A DNA stretch of 64,000 nucleotides from Lepidonotus clava (Eukaryota > Annelida > Polychaeta > Phyllodocida > Polynoidae), in contig OW387149.1 of NCBI GenBank assembly GCA_936440205.1, positions 9,568,114 through 9,632,113 of the forward strand, read 5' to 3'. Shown in pieces: positions 35,981 through 46,443 of the stretch (positions are counted from its first letter, which is position 1; each line of letters begins with the position of its first letter). The translations under genes were made by a program, and so were the position numbers. The notes beneath the pieces were generated by a model. That model worked only from the letters and a program-made list of their open reading frames with translations, searched no databases and was not told the DNA's origin.

Positions 35981-36997
35981 ATGCCAAACCAAATGAATAC
36001 AAGTTATCAAATGCTCATTGGCTATATATCAGGGTTTGCATCAATTTTTGGGTCTGCCAGTGCTGCTGCCTTTACACAAGCTTTGCAAGCTGCAGTACCT
36101 AATTTTGAACTCTCAGCTATACGGGCAGTGATGCAAATACCTCTCTACATAGGAATAGGACTAATACAGGGTACAGAGTTTGAAATAAAGAAATCAGAAA
36201 TTGTACCGATGATCTACTATGGTATTCTTACTGTGATGTACAATGTTGGTTATTTTGGGTCCGCCAATTATCTGTCCTTAGTTGAAGTGGTTGGATTGTC
36301 ATCAATATTCACGTCTCTTTCTTCAATAATCTATGCTAGATTTGTATACCAACAAAATATAACAAAATTAGACGTTTTATCTCTTCTTGTTTGTGCACTT
36401 GGTATTGTCCTGTTGATCCAACCAGCTTTCCTTTTTCCAAATTTAATTGTTCAAAGTGCTAGCCAAGTTAAAGTGATGACAAACACCACTAATACAGAAA
36501 AGGAGCTGGAGCCCGTAATTGAAACTAACCGTCAAGCTGGTTATTTGCTAGTTATCTTTGCAGGAGTAGCACAAGGAATAACTTATAATATAAATGCTGT
36601 TCCACTCTGTGAAGTCCAACCTTTGCCTAAAACTCTGCACTTGACCAATACATATTTTTTCTTATCAGTCATTCTTACAATCTATATTGAAGAACCAGTC
36701 TACTTTATGAGCTTTAAACAATTCAATTATGTTATTGGATATTCTGTACTATCAGCACTTTCAACGTATTGCAATGTTACTTCAGTTCATAAAATTGGAG
36801 CAGTCAGGTCAAGTTTTGTTTATAGCCTTGAAGTGATTTTAGCTTTGGCCATTCAATACATGCTAATGAAGTCAATCATGCCTGGGCACAGAAACTGGAT
36901 AGAAGTATTTGGGGCAATCATACTGATACCAGGTGTTGCCCTAACACCCATCAATGACATCATCCAAAATTGGAAACAATCTAATGTATTGCCTTAG
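35981..36997 (+). CDS. SLC35G/EamA-type multi-pass transporter, copy B
   Basis: A 338-residue paralogue of the gene at 27842, with the same single coding exon and about ten membrane segments. Shared blocks include FTSLSSIIYARF, AQGITYNINA, MPGHRNWIEV and the C-terminal PGVALTPINDIIQNWKQSN. The start at ATG 35981 matches the paralogue's MSNQ start. A short upstream frame (ATG 35934, 14 codons) ends three bases before it and may dampen translation; copy A lacks it. The loop between the two EamA halves is shorter and more acidic than in copy A. Substrate unknown. It is convergent with the minus-strand gene ending at 37277. Confidence 0.85.
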   Translation: MPNQMNTSYQMLIGYISGFASIFGSASAAAFTQALQAAVPNFELSAIRAVMQIPLYIGIGLIQGTEFEIKKSEIVPMIYYGILTVMYNVGYFGSANYLSLVEVVGLSSIFTSLSSIIYARFVYQQNITKLDVLSLLVCALGIVLLIQPAFLFPNLIVQSASQVKVMTNTTNTEKELEPVIETNRQAGYLLVIFAGVAQGITYNINAVPLCEVQPLPKTLHLTNTYFFLSVILTIYIEEPVYFMSFKQFNYVIGYSVLSALSTYCNVTSVHKIGAVRSSFVYSLEVILALAIQYMLMKSIMPGHRNWIEVFGAIILIPGVALTPINDIIQNWKQSNVLP

Positions 36998-37069
36998 GAA
37001 AAAATGCATGTATTTTATCAGATTGGCATGTTAATTTATATACAATATCTTATTGTTGTTACATTCACA

Positions 37070-37075
37070 AATAAA
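37070..37075 (+). terminator. Probable poly(A) signal of SLC35G-like gene B
   Basis: AATAAA 73 bp after the stop, about 200 bp from the poly(A) signal of the opposing gene. Confidence 0.6.
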
Positions 37076-37276
37076 AGATATTGTAACTATGAGAGTCTTT
37101 GCCTTATACTAATACATGATATATTGTTAAAGTAAAGACACAACATGAAAATCAGTTTATAACTTTTATTAATAATTCATTAACATGGTGGAGTAACAGT
37201 TGCACATTCTTATATTTACTCCCTTTCTAGGTATCTATTCACACCCTGCTCCTTTTAGCTCCAACTACATTTTATT

Positions 37277-37569
37277 TTACAGTTTATGTTGAAGTAAGTT
37301 GTCATCCCCTTCATCCCCTTCATGCCCCTCATCTTCAGCAACTTTGGCAGCAGATACAGCTTTTTCTATAGCTCTTTCTTCTTCATCCTTTTCTTCTGTT
37401 ATCTGACCTGCTGTTGAATCTAGGTCTATCTTTGCATTACTCTATAGATAGGGATACATGCAAATAAGCATGGGAAGGTAGTGAAAGCAGGTGTTGAAAA
37501 AACTGGTGGGTCTAAACAATATACAAGCAACATTAAAATCATAAAAACAGTAAGTTATATATATATATG

Positions 37570-37616
<47 letters not shown>

Positions 37617-38309
37617 CCAGCTGAGAAGGGGATAGGAGGAGGGTCAGCAACCCAAGGTGGGACCCTGATATCAGGGTCCACCCTCGGGTCGCCGACCCAT
37701 CGAGTATCCCCTTTGAAGTTGGTTATGGATTTATTATATCTTGGCCCAAGAATTTCTGCTTAATATAGAAATGAACATCTGTGAAATGCAACAGTTTAAT
37801 CTGTAGTACTTCACTTGGTTTTGGTGAATGGATGCTTTGGTCACTGTACAACCAGCTGCAGCTTTCCTGTCCCACCTTGGGCAGCCCCCGAGGTTTGACC
37901 ACCTGTACACTTTGACCTTGGTTATGGATTTATCATATCTTACCCCTCATCTCATCTCATCCAAATCATTTAGTAATCACAAAACCGTATTAATTTAGGT
38001 TAAAACCCCCACTCAGGGACATTATACTATGGAATCTTTTGGAATATGCAATTGCAATAGATTAAGTTATGTCTGGCGATGAGGGAAGACAGGACTAGTC
38101 CTACTCATCCCAGGGTAAATAAAATTGTTTTAAAAAAAATTAATAAATTGTACATGATTTATACAATTAATACCTTTCAAAAGCCATTGGTTTTGCAACA
38201 TGATCTGCTTGAAGAGACCAAATTATGTCATAATGCATGTTGTTATAAGAAACAGCATACAGAGATCCCATACAGAAACAAATTGCAACAGGAATATCAG
38301 ATTCAAGAT
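37277..38309 (-). CDS. Unrecognised gene, last two exons
   Basis: Two minus-strand exons can be joined in phase. The first is 38309-38174 (acceptor TTTTAG, donor AAAG/GTATTA), giving LESDIPVAICFCMGSLYAVS...HVAKPMAFE. The second is 37439-37277 (acceptor ATAGAG), giving SNAKIDLDSTAGQITEEKDE... and an acidic, Glu-Asp-rich C-terminus ending LLQHKL. The stop TAA is followed directly by AATAAA (37276-37271), a very short 3' UTR. The first exon's codons read like a beta-propeller or sheet-rich domain, but no family was recognised. Upstream exons were not found with confidence; a start-like MEDLLDDWGRYQ stretch near 39540-39500 on the same strand is a candidate only. Confidence 0.55.
37556..37615. 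repeat. (TA)n microsatellite
   Basis: About 60 bp of TA with a few TGTA interruptions, ending at the TA target of the adjoining palindrome. Confidence 0.95.
37616..37723. mobile_element. Nearly perfect 108-bp palindrome, MITE with TA target
   Basis: Starts ACCAGCTGAGAAGGGGATA and ends TATCCCCTTTGAAGTTGGT, flanked by TA at 37614-37615 and 37724-37725. The symmetry axis is at TGATATCA (37666-37673), exactly the midpoint. The arms pair with a handful of mismatches and no loop. The end sequence ACCAGCT and the TA target match the element at 4832. Confidence 0.8.
37856..37919. mobile_element. Possible second, truncated relative of the palindrome
   Basis: Begins ACCAGCTGCAG, shares TCCCACCTTGGG and ends ACCTTGGT. 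It is followed by TTATGGATTTATCATATCTT, almost the same 20 bases that follow the palindrome at 37724. This looks like a local duplication including flank. Confidence 0.45.
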
Positions 38310-39573
38310 CTAAAATGAAGATAGAAATAAAATCTAGCAAGTTATACAAAGAACCTGGATATATGCAATATCCGTACATGTGTCAGGTAGCAAGGAAAAT
38401 TAAATCAGTAAGATTAAAATTATAATTGAAGCAATTGCTGAAATCTTAAGGACGTAGTGCTTTAAAATGATTGTAGACACGGTGAGCATACTATCCATTG
38501 AACTCTGTAGACACATGGACATTTTTATAATCTAACTGAAGTTAAGTTTATGTTTATATATTATAGTTCTAACTGATGTGTCTATATTGTATTATATAAT
38601 TGGTGCTTTTGTTCTGTAATGTAAAATTTAGTTTTTGTACTAAAGAATTGATGCTTATCATATATACTGACTCAAATGGAAGAACTGTAAATCTAGAGAA
38701 TAGGATAAATGAATATAAGTATCAGGGGAAGTTCACTCCATTACAATATGGTTTGTCAGTACATAAAGTTATGGCTCGTTGATCTGTTTGTAATTTCCAT
38801 TCAATCTTATCATCTTAAACAATATGGTATATGATACAGGGGAAATGTGTCTGACAATGGTTTATCACAGATTCTGTTCTGAAACCTGAAACAGTTCTTA
38901 CTGACAAGAGTCAAGCCAAGAAATAAAAAGCAGAGATTCTACTCCAAATCAAAACAAAAGTTGTTTCTAGCCACATACTTAAAGCTATTACCATTGTTAT
39001 ATCAAGGATGAAAAATATGTTTTCTGTTATCAATTGATGAACCGAGATGAAAAATTCAAGCATTCCTTCAATATTATGCATATACAAAATGCTGAGCCGA
39101 CCCCTGAACAGGCCAAGTGGAGGTAGAGCTGAGCTACATCTAATTTCAGATCAGATCTATTTTTAACAAATTTTGGAATCCTAATTATATTTGTTTAATA
39201 TCCTCTTATAAATGTTTTCCTCTAAATTTACAGATACATAAGAATAATTAATTAATTTGATGGATAGATTTATTGCACTTGTTTCAATTTGGGGCCATAT
39301 CTTTCATGGTCCACCTACTCATCAGATATCCCCATCTATATGATTAAAAAGCACTAGCTTCTTGCCTACACTTTTACAGTGGAAGGCCCCCCCTTTTGAA
39401 AATCTCTGGATCCGCCCCTGGTTTCCCACCAGCATCCTTGTGATGTAGGGATTCGCGCATCTCGTCGATCTTTTCTGTGCCAGTAAAGTTTGGAAAATCA
39501 GTGGCAACTTGGTATCTACCCCAGTCATCTAGCAAGTCCTCCATTCCTCATCTGTAGAGTCTTTCAGGAATAG
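38310..39573. other. Mostly gene-free DNA left of GRL-B
   Basis: No confident exon. A copy of the C/G-rich dispersed repeat (GGATCCGCCCC... with a C run) lies at about 39375-39425. The minus-strand coding-like stretch at 39430-39545 is uncertain. Confidence 0.45.
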
Positions 39574-39608
39574 GGTAGATTCCAGTTACCCTTATCAGGC
39601 TGCGAGCT

Positions 39609-39753
39609 ATACCGCATTCAGGAGTTTAGTTCTGTGCATGTGTATTCCTTTGGTGCCAATACCTGTCAGGGGTCAAGCGCAACCTTACAGCCAATCAGGC
39701 TATCCCATTGTCCAATATGGCCATGCCCAGTGCTAGTCTCCCGTATGCGGTAT
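39609..39753. mobile_element. MITE-like insertion upstream of GRL-B
   Basis: Termini ATACCGCAT and ATGCGGTAT are inverted. The segment interrupts a region that is continuous upstream of GRL-C (TTATCAGGCTGC / GGTGAATyAAACA, near 57480-57520). No clear target duplication. Confidence 0.55.
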
Positions 39754-40405
39754 TGGCGAAGGTGAATCAAACACTGTGACACCTTCCAGAGCCATCTGGG
39801 TCTGGGTACACTTTTCTGTTGAGGCTATAGGTATAGAGACTTGGCTTATCTATACCTTAAGTAATATTTTATCATATATCTATTTAGCATACCCATATTT
39901 AGGTTCTTAGTGCATTTCTATGACTAAACTTTATAAAAGTAATACAATAAAAATGATGTTAAGTGTTACTGTTTACTTTGGAAAGCCACAACTCAAATGG
40001 AAACTTAAGATTTTCTATTTATATCATAAATAGGGACAGGGAATAAAGACAGTGGATGAAACGCCTATCATCCGTCATCCCATTGGGTCTAAAAATTTAA
40101 TGGACTAATTCAAGGAAAAAATATCAGTTGGTTGCACTATATCTAAATAAAACAAGACACTTACCAAATGGCTTATGTTAAGTCACTGATATATACCACC
40201 CCAACACCAGGTACAATTACCTGTCATTGGATAAGACATATTACGTAGCACACTCTAACGTTAATAACAAATCTAGTCATAAGTCAACACCACTTACTAG
40301 CAAATGGAACTTCCCTTATCGTTATTGATTTGGTATACATGATATACATAAAAAGCAGCTCTGGAGAGGGACATATTCTGCAGCTAGTCTGAAATAAACA
40401 CCCTG

Positions 40406-42395
40406 ATGCCATCTTCAAGGAATATTTCAGAGATGGATGATGCACAAGCTCAACATGCAGATGGAAGTAAAAGTGCCCTTTCTGATGAACATTTAAGTGG
40501 CAATGTTATATGGAAGTCTATACATAGCCTTTCACCATTCTTCCTAATTGGGGGTTTTTATTTACACAATGATAATAGGAGTTGGTTTCTTGATTGGACT
40601 GCTAGAATATACTGCTCTCTTCTGCCTGTGTATTTCATCTTTCAGTTAGTTTTATGTGTCTTGGATATGATGTTATTTAAGGATTGTTTGGGGGTAACGC
40701 TTATCAAGATTGCCAGTGCCTTTTCCTTTTTGCAAGGTTTTACATTGTATGTGATTTATTACAGAACAGGCCAACATATCAAGCCTTTAAGTGTGATCTT
40801 TGAGGAGGTCTGCAATAGGCTGAAAAATGTAGAGGTCATAAGTCGAAAGCTTTATAAAATTACACAGATTTTAAAAGGTGTTTTAGGTGGTTTGGTTTTG
40901 ATCTCAGTGGTTTGGTTTGTGCATAGCTCAGTCTCTGCTTATGACTATGCAACAACAAAAATAGAGGTAAACAACACAGATACTAACATACAACTGATTT
41001 TCAAGGACCTGCAAATTTACTTAAATGTTATTTTTGCTGCTTATGCGTTCTATATTCCCATGCTTTTCCATACCCAGTTTTTTCTATTTTGCTATTTGAT
41101 ATACTGTGCCTTTCAAAAGTGCAATGATGATATAGTAAAAAATGTGTCAAGCCATGGTACCCTCACCCCTAACCTCCTAGAAGGCTTGAGATGCCAGTAC
41201 GAGAAATGTGTTGAGGCCTTGTTCTACACTAACCGTTGTTTCAATCTTTACCTGGGTCTCACTCTATTTTATAACATTGTAATGCTCTGTTTGTACTTGT
41301 ACATCAGTCAAACCTATTGGAGGGTTTCCGTTTATCTAGTTATAATGACAATAAATTTGGTTGTGACAACCATTTTACCAGTTCTTGGAACAATAAATGT
41401 AAGTAGGCTTTTGTGGTTTTAATGTTTGTATTGCTTTGTACAAATGGTCAATCTTTGTAGTTAGTAATTTATATAATGTAGTTCCACCTCTTTCACAAAG
41501 CAAGTTCTTCAATTCCACTTCTTTTTGCCATCACATAGCATCTAAGAAATTACTCTGTGTGTAAGTTTATGTAAGAAACCACAAAAGCTAGGTCTAAATT
41601 ATGGTGCTTCAAGCCATATTAAGAAATGATCTCACAGTTATTCAAACTATAATTGTCAGGACACCCTTGAAATTTTAGCATTTTTCTTTTCAAATAATTC
41701 AATATAATTATTACTTTTTCAGATTGGAAACTGCAGGAATACTTTGTACCAAATTGATATCAAGGGAGTTTGTCATAAATGTAACCAAGTGGTCAGTATT
41801 TCATTATTATTTTTGACATTAAGCTTGAACTGGGAAAATGTCACTTTAAGCTGTATCTAAAAATATCATACTTTCACACAAAAATAGAGGTTTTCTGTTC
41901 TAAATTTGATATAAATTGCAGATAAAACATTTTCTGAGTCGCCTTGAGGGAAGACCAATTGGGTTCACCGCTGCTGGATTGATCATTATTGATACATCAG
42001 TCCTATTGACGGTAAGAAACATCTAAATAGATGTAAAGGCTGCTGGTAGTGGCAGCCAATAGCTAGCTGCTAATGATTTATTATCAGATTATATATCGAA
42101 ATCATATTTCTGTTTAACCATGAAACTGTTATCAACTGTTTATCAAACAGGTTCTCTTGCCTTAAATGTGGAAATCCTATATAATTTTCCTAATTTTTAA
42201 TGATCTCAGTGGCAGATTCATGCATTCTAATCAAAATTGTACCTATGACAATGTTATGTTTCTGTGTTCGTTCAGATTGCTGGTACCCTTGCAACATACA
42301 CAATCATCATCTACCAGTTTCAGCCTTCTCTGGACTGTGATTATGAGCCTAGTACCAGTTCTTCTAATGTTTCAATCACACCAGGGATGCCATAA
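40406..42395 (+). CDS. Gustatory-receptor-like (GRL) 7-TM protein, copy B, complete
   Basis: Four exons, 40406-41398, 41723-41791, 41922-42011 and 42276-42395, give 423 residues. All introns are phase 0 and lie between TM6 and TM7, the intron pattern known for the Gr/GRL family. Hydrophobic segments are near 67-92, 97-119, 155-176, 206-236, 281-300 and 306-330, with TM7 near 385-400 ending in the signature TYTIIIYQF. The N-terminus is polar and lacks a signal peptide, as expected for this inverted-topology family. The start MPSSRNISEMDD is kept in copy C. The large-exon frame runs a few codons into intron 1; the GTAAGT at 41399 ends it. Proposed role: a membrane ion channel or chemoreceptor, ligand unknown. 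Donor GTCAGT of intron 2 is a weaker form, shared with copy C. Confidence 0.88.
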
Positions 42396-42893
42396 AAGCA
42401 GTTGCAAAAACATGAGTTGCAAGCCAAGATATCTTAACTTCCTAATGTCAAAACCCTGCCCCATGAAATCTGCATGGATTTCCAAGGCAGGCACCACTGT
42501 AGCAATGTTCATGACAACATTTTACTAAGATTGTTGTCTTTCATCAGTATGGAAACTATTCATACATGTATAGGCTTTGAACTTACTTTCCTTGTGTGAA
42601 TGTGCTGTTTGACATTTTTTCTTTAAAAAGGAATTATCATTCTGTTGAAATAATTTGCGACATTTTAACATTTCATTCTACCAAAACATTTCCCTATAAT
42701 GAATGTTTTGTCTAAAGCAGACTAAATCAGGAAACATTCATACCAAAATGTGTTGGAGTTTGTTTCCTTTTAGCAAAATAGAATTGTTTATTATCGTACC
42801 TAGTTTCTTTAAATCTACCTGGTTGCAGTCTTGTTTAAATTTTATTTCTGAAAAGTTATTTTTAGTACCATTCAATTGTATCAGAGCTTTGGC

Positions 42894-42899
42894 AATAAA
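42894..42899 (+). terminator. Probable poly(A) signal of GRL-B
   Basis: AATAAA at the position conserved with GRL-A and GRL-C. Confidence 0.55.
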
Positions 42900-43106
42900 T
42901 ACAATGTTTGATCGGGTGTATGGAAAGCTGAGTTCTGTTTTTGGTCATTGTTATTTGTATGCACATATACATGTGTATCATTACTTTGTCGTTTTTGTCA
43001 GTTTCCAACCACTCTCTTCAAATTCAGATGGTTATTTTTGTTCTGGAATCAACTGGACACAAACATCATTGTAGAAGGCATTAGAAGCGAGAAGCTGGCT
43101 TGTAAA

Positions 43107-44338
43107 CTGGCTTGGAAGTTATGTAATTGTAAAGACTAACAACTATAGAGCCAGGCCTATTGTTATTGTTTTTAACAAAATTGCAAAGCGAGACAAGGTC
43201 TATAAAAGCAGGAACCAAATTAAGAGAAACCCAGCCTGTGAGAATATTTGGATTAATGAAAGGCTCGATGATGAGCAAAAGAAGGAGAGAGCAGAACCGC
43301 AAGCCCTAGTCGACCTGGCTGTGTACAAAGGAAAGGAAGCAAGAGTTGTGGGTGACCTAGCAATCATATCTGGGATCAAGTATTCCCACTGCGATATCCA
43401 TAAAATGCCCCCTGGCATTACACTAGCAAATGCATTCACCTGAGAAGACAACAATCTTATATTCTTTCACTCAGAACATAGTTGTACTTCTAATTTCAGC
43501 CCACATGTTTTCGACCACGAAGGTCATACTTTCTCCAATACTGAAGAGGCCATTAACTTCAACAAGGCACACTTGAACCAAAACCCTGAAGTAGCCCAAG
43601 AAATCTTGAGATGCACCAACCCGAGAAAATCGAAGGCCCTAGCTAAAGGAGTCATCCTAACACCTGCTTGGTCGTTTAACGACGAAGAAGAATATATAGC
43701 GACAAAACACTAGTAGAGTGTACTCTCGACAAAAGGTGGGTGGCTGCCGCCACTCTGCGCTCCCCTAACGCTATTAAATCTAGAAACACCGGGAAAAAAG
43801 GAATGGAAAGGCAATAACAAGTTTGAGGAAAACTTGATGAAAGAGCGAAACAACATTCGCCAAGCTATCATTGAGGAAGCTGCAAAAGAACCTACAGCAC
43901 CAAAACACCAGACCTTACTGCAGCCACGCCCACACGAGGGGAAACAGAAGTAAAAAACCACCCGTAACACCACTTCAAGAAGCGGCAGAGGGCAAGATAC
44001 AACTGTAAATGCGTCCCTTTGACCTTTATAAACCACGAATATCCAGGTAGACGAGTGTTGAGAAAAACTCACTGGATCTGATTAAACTCTCTGTGATTCG
44101 AATACTAGCATGGCTATCTTTGTAAATTGTTTATTTCATTAAATCACCTGCACTCCATCTCATCTCATACCGCACTTTTGTTATAATTTACTAGCGAAGA
44201 GTAATAATGTACCAAGCGAGAAATTTTCAACTCTGCTCCATTTAAACCAAAATATTGTACAACATATGCTGGAGCATGATGGAGAACAGGCCTTTAGCCT
44301 GAGATTGTTTTTCCAGTTGAAATAAACCGTTTAAAAAA
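43107..44338 (+). pseudogene. Inserted remnant with NADAR (YbiA-like) coding sense
   Basis: About 1.2 kb splits the GRL-B downstream flank; in GRL-C the flanking sequences join directly near 61030. Translated pieces include NPACENIWINERLDDEQKK with GIKYSHCDIHKMPPGITLANAF. Another stretch, FSPHVFDHEGHTFSNTEEA followed by FNKAHLNQNPEVAQEIL, resembles the NADAR/DUF1768 fold often found beside retroelement genes in invertebrates. The remnant is decayed, with no continuous gene. The parent element was not identified. The tail AAATAAACCGTTTAAAAAAA near 44320 looks like a retroposon 3' end. Confidence 0.5.
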
Positions 44339-44339
44339 A

Positions 44340-45190
44340 AAGGAACTAGTTTGAAAACAGGACAATCTATGACAATAAACAGCTTTGAAAATAAATAATT
44401 ATAGCACAGAACATCAAGTAAATACATAGAATTATGGCAACGCAATTATATCATTCAGATCAAGATTTAGATCAAAGACATTAAATTTTATATCCCTGAT
44501 GTGAAAGTTGTCTGAAAAACCTGGAATCACACAGATATATAATGGTTTAAAGTGAATCCATAGGTCTTTATTCTTATTGACCATGTAATCAATACCACAG
44601 TAGCATAAAAGCTTTTAACATTGCATAATATCCTTAATGGTCGATTGGTCTACTTGACATCAGGCATTTAATGGTCAGCTCTTACTTAGCTAGAGTGTGA
44701 CTAGTATGTTATATCATTATCAAAATGGTCCAAGGATATAGTTGCTATTTCTATATGATATATAGCCTGTACCATGAGAATATTATTTCAATTATTTTCA
44801 GAATCATATATATCATTGAAATCCTCATATATGGGAGAACAATTTGAACAGCTTAGTTGTAATCATGTATGTTTATATGCAATTATAATTAAGTCGAGCT
44901 TACAAAAGGTTAGTAGCATCTACTTTTGCTAAAGCATCAATTTATGTTGTTACATTAAACAAAATAAGTTTTTTGGCTTTTATGACACGTCATCATTTTT
45001 GGTGGAAACAAAGACAAGACTTTGTGCAGTTCACCTAGAGCTCATTGTAGAACAGCAACCCCTAAAACCAAGAAAATCAACTACAACAAGGAAGCATACT
45101 CCTGGGACAACCACAAAAAGGATAATTGTGACCAGCTGAGGGGAAAGGGTACTGCAAGGTTTCTATATTTGCTATCCTAAACCTAATATT
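44340..45190 (+). other. GRL-B downstream flank paralogous to 61040-61830
   Basis: Aligns almost throughout with the flank of GRL-C. Its last part (45013-45140) has a coding-like stretch: INYNKEAYSWDNHKKDNCDQ here, TNYNEEAYSWHNYKKDNCDQ in the C copy. No start, splice sites or family were recognised. Between 45190 and 45700 nothing is seen except AT-rich DNA. Confidence 0.5.
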
Positions 45191-46443
45191 TAAGGATAGA
45201 CAAAAGAGGGCAGGCCGTTATTTACACTTCCTCCTCTCATTTTCCTAAATTACAAGGTACAATATCGTTTTATATATCAAATGAAAGATAATAATTGTAT
45301 CTATCTAATGAGATAAGCAAAGTTGTAGTTAGATGAATATTTTTGACACGGTAATTTTAAAACCAATTTCTTTACTTTTATTTTTTGAACATGAATTTCT
45401 TCTTTAATATTAAAGTTATACATTTCAAACGTTGTGTGCCTCCTTATAAGGTACTTCTGCAGGTAAGAGTGTCTCAGATTTTTTATCTAGATCATAGTTC
45501 TTACTTTGTTACGAAAAACGGAAAACATTTTTTAATTTTTTCAAACTTAATTTTCTAGATTTCACAAAACAAAAACTAGGACCTAGATTAAAATACTGAG
45601 ACAAGTCTCCCTCCAAATTAATGGTTATTGTGTAGATGTGTTTAAAATTAGGGGGAAAACTACTATTCTGGGCTGCTAGGTACCATCAGTAGGTTATCAG
45701 CAGGGTTTTCCCCAGGACAGAATTATAGCCGGTTGTTTTGTTGCGTGGATAACCTAGTAAAGGCGCGGACGACCCAGTAAAATGTGGTCATTGTTTATTT
45801 GAATTTGATATTTTAAATTGCTTTAAATTAATTAATTTAGTTTAATTAATTAATTTAGAATTCATGATGATAATCATTAATCTTATTTAAATTCACTGTA
45901 AATCTTTCTTTTTTTAATATAATTAAACAATATAGGTATTTCATATTTTACATAATTTATCATTTGTTGATTATACTAAATTTATCATTTGTTGATTATA
46001 CTAAAGTAAGTATTAGTCAGTTTTATGGCTGTACTATTATCACAATCATATGAAATGTAATCAGCAGATTTCATGAAAACATGGAAATCATTTTTTAGCA
46101 ATTTTATTATTTCAATAAAACTCAAAGGAAATGTTTGACACAGTAATTAGTAGGTAATCATATTCCAAGCACTTCTGTCTTCACACATTTGACTATCTGG
46201 GTAGATTACAATTTTGAAATATATAGCAGTACTTTCCACTAAAGGAATGTGCTTACAGTCTGTAAAGGTTAGTTATGTTTAAAGTATTTCTTTCAGACCT
46301 GGACTGTACACTATCTCCAAATATCAGACTGTTCTTTTAAACTAAGAGAATATTTTTCTGAGTGCTCTATATCTATAAGCAATACTATATCTGTTTATTG
46401 AATCAGAAAATTGCTTCATCTCTAACTAGTCCATGTACAGTCT

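Noticed and set aside
39430-39545. Minus-strand first exon MEDLLDDWGRYQVATDF...
   Set aside because: Codon-like, but it runs into a dispersed repeat, has no clear donor and no recognised family.
41399-41422. Reading GRL-B exon 1 to the stop at 41420
   Set aside because: GTAAGT at 41399 and three further conserved exons with the TM7 signature show that the frame is spliced; the same holds for 59083-59223 in GRL-C.
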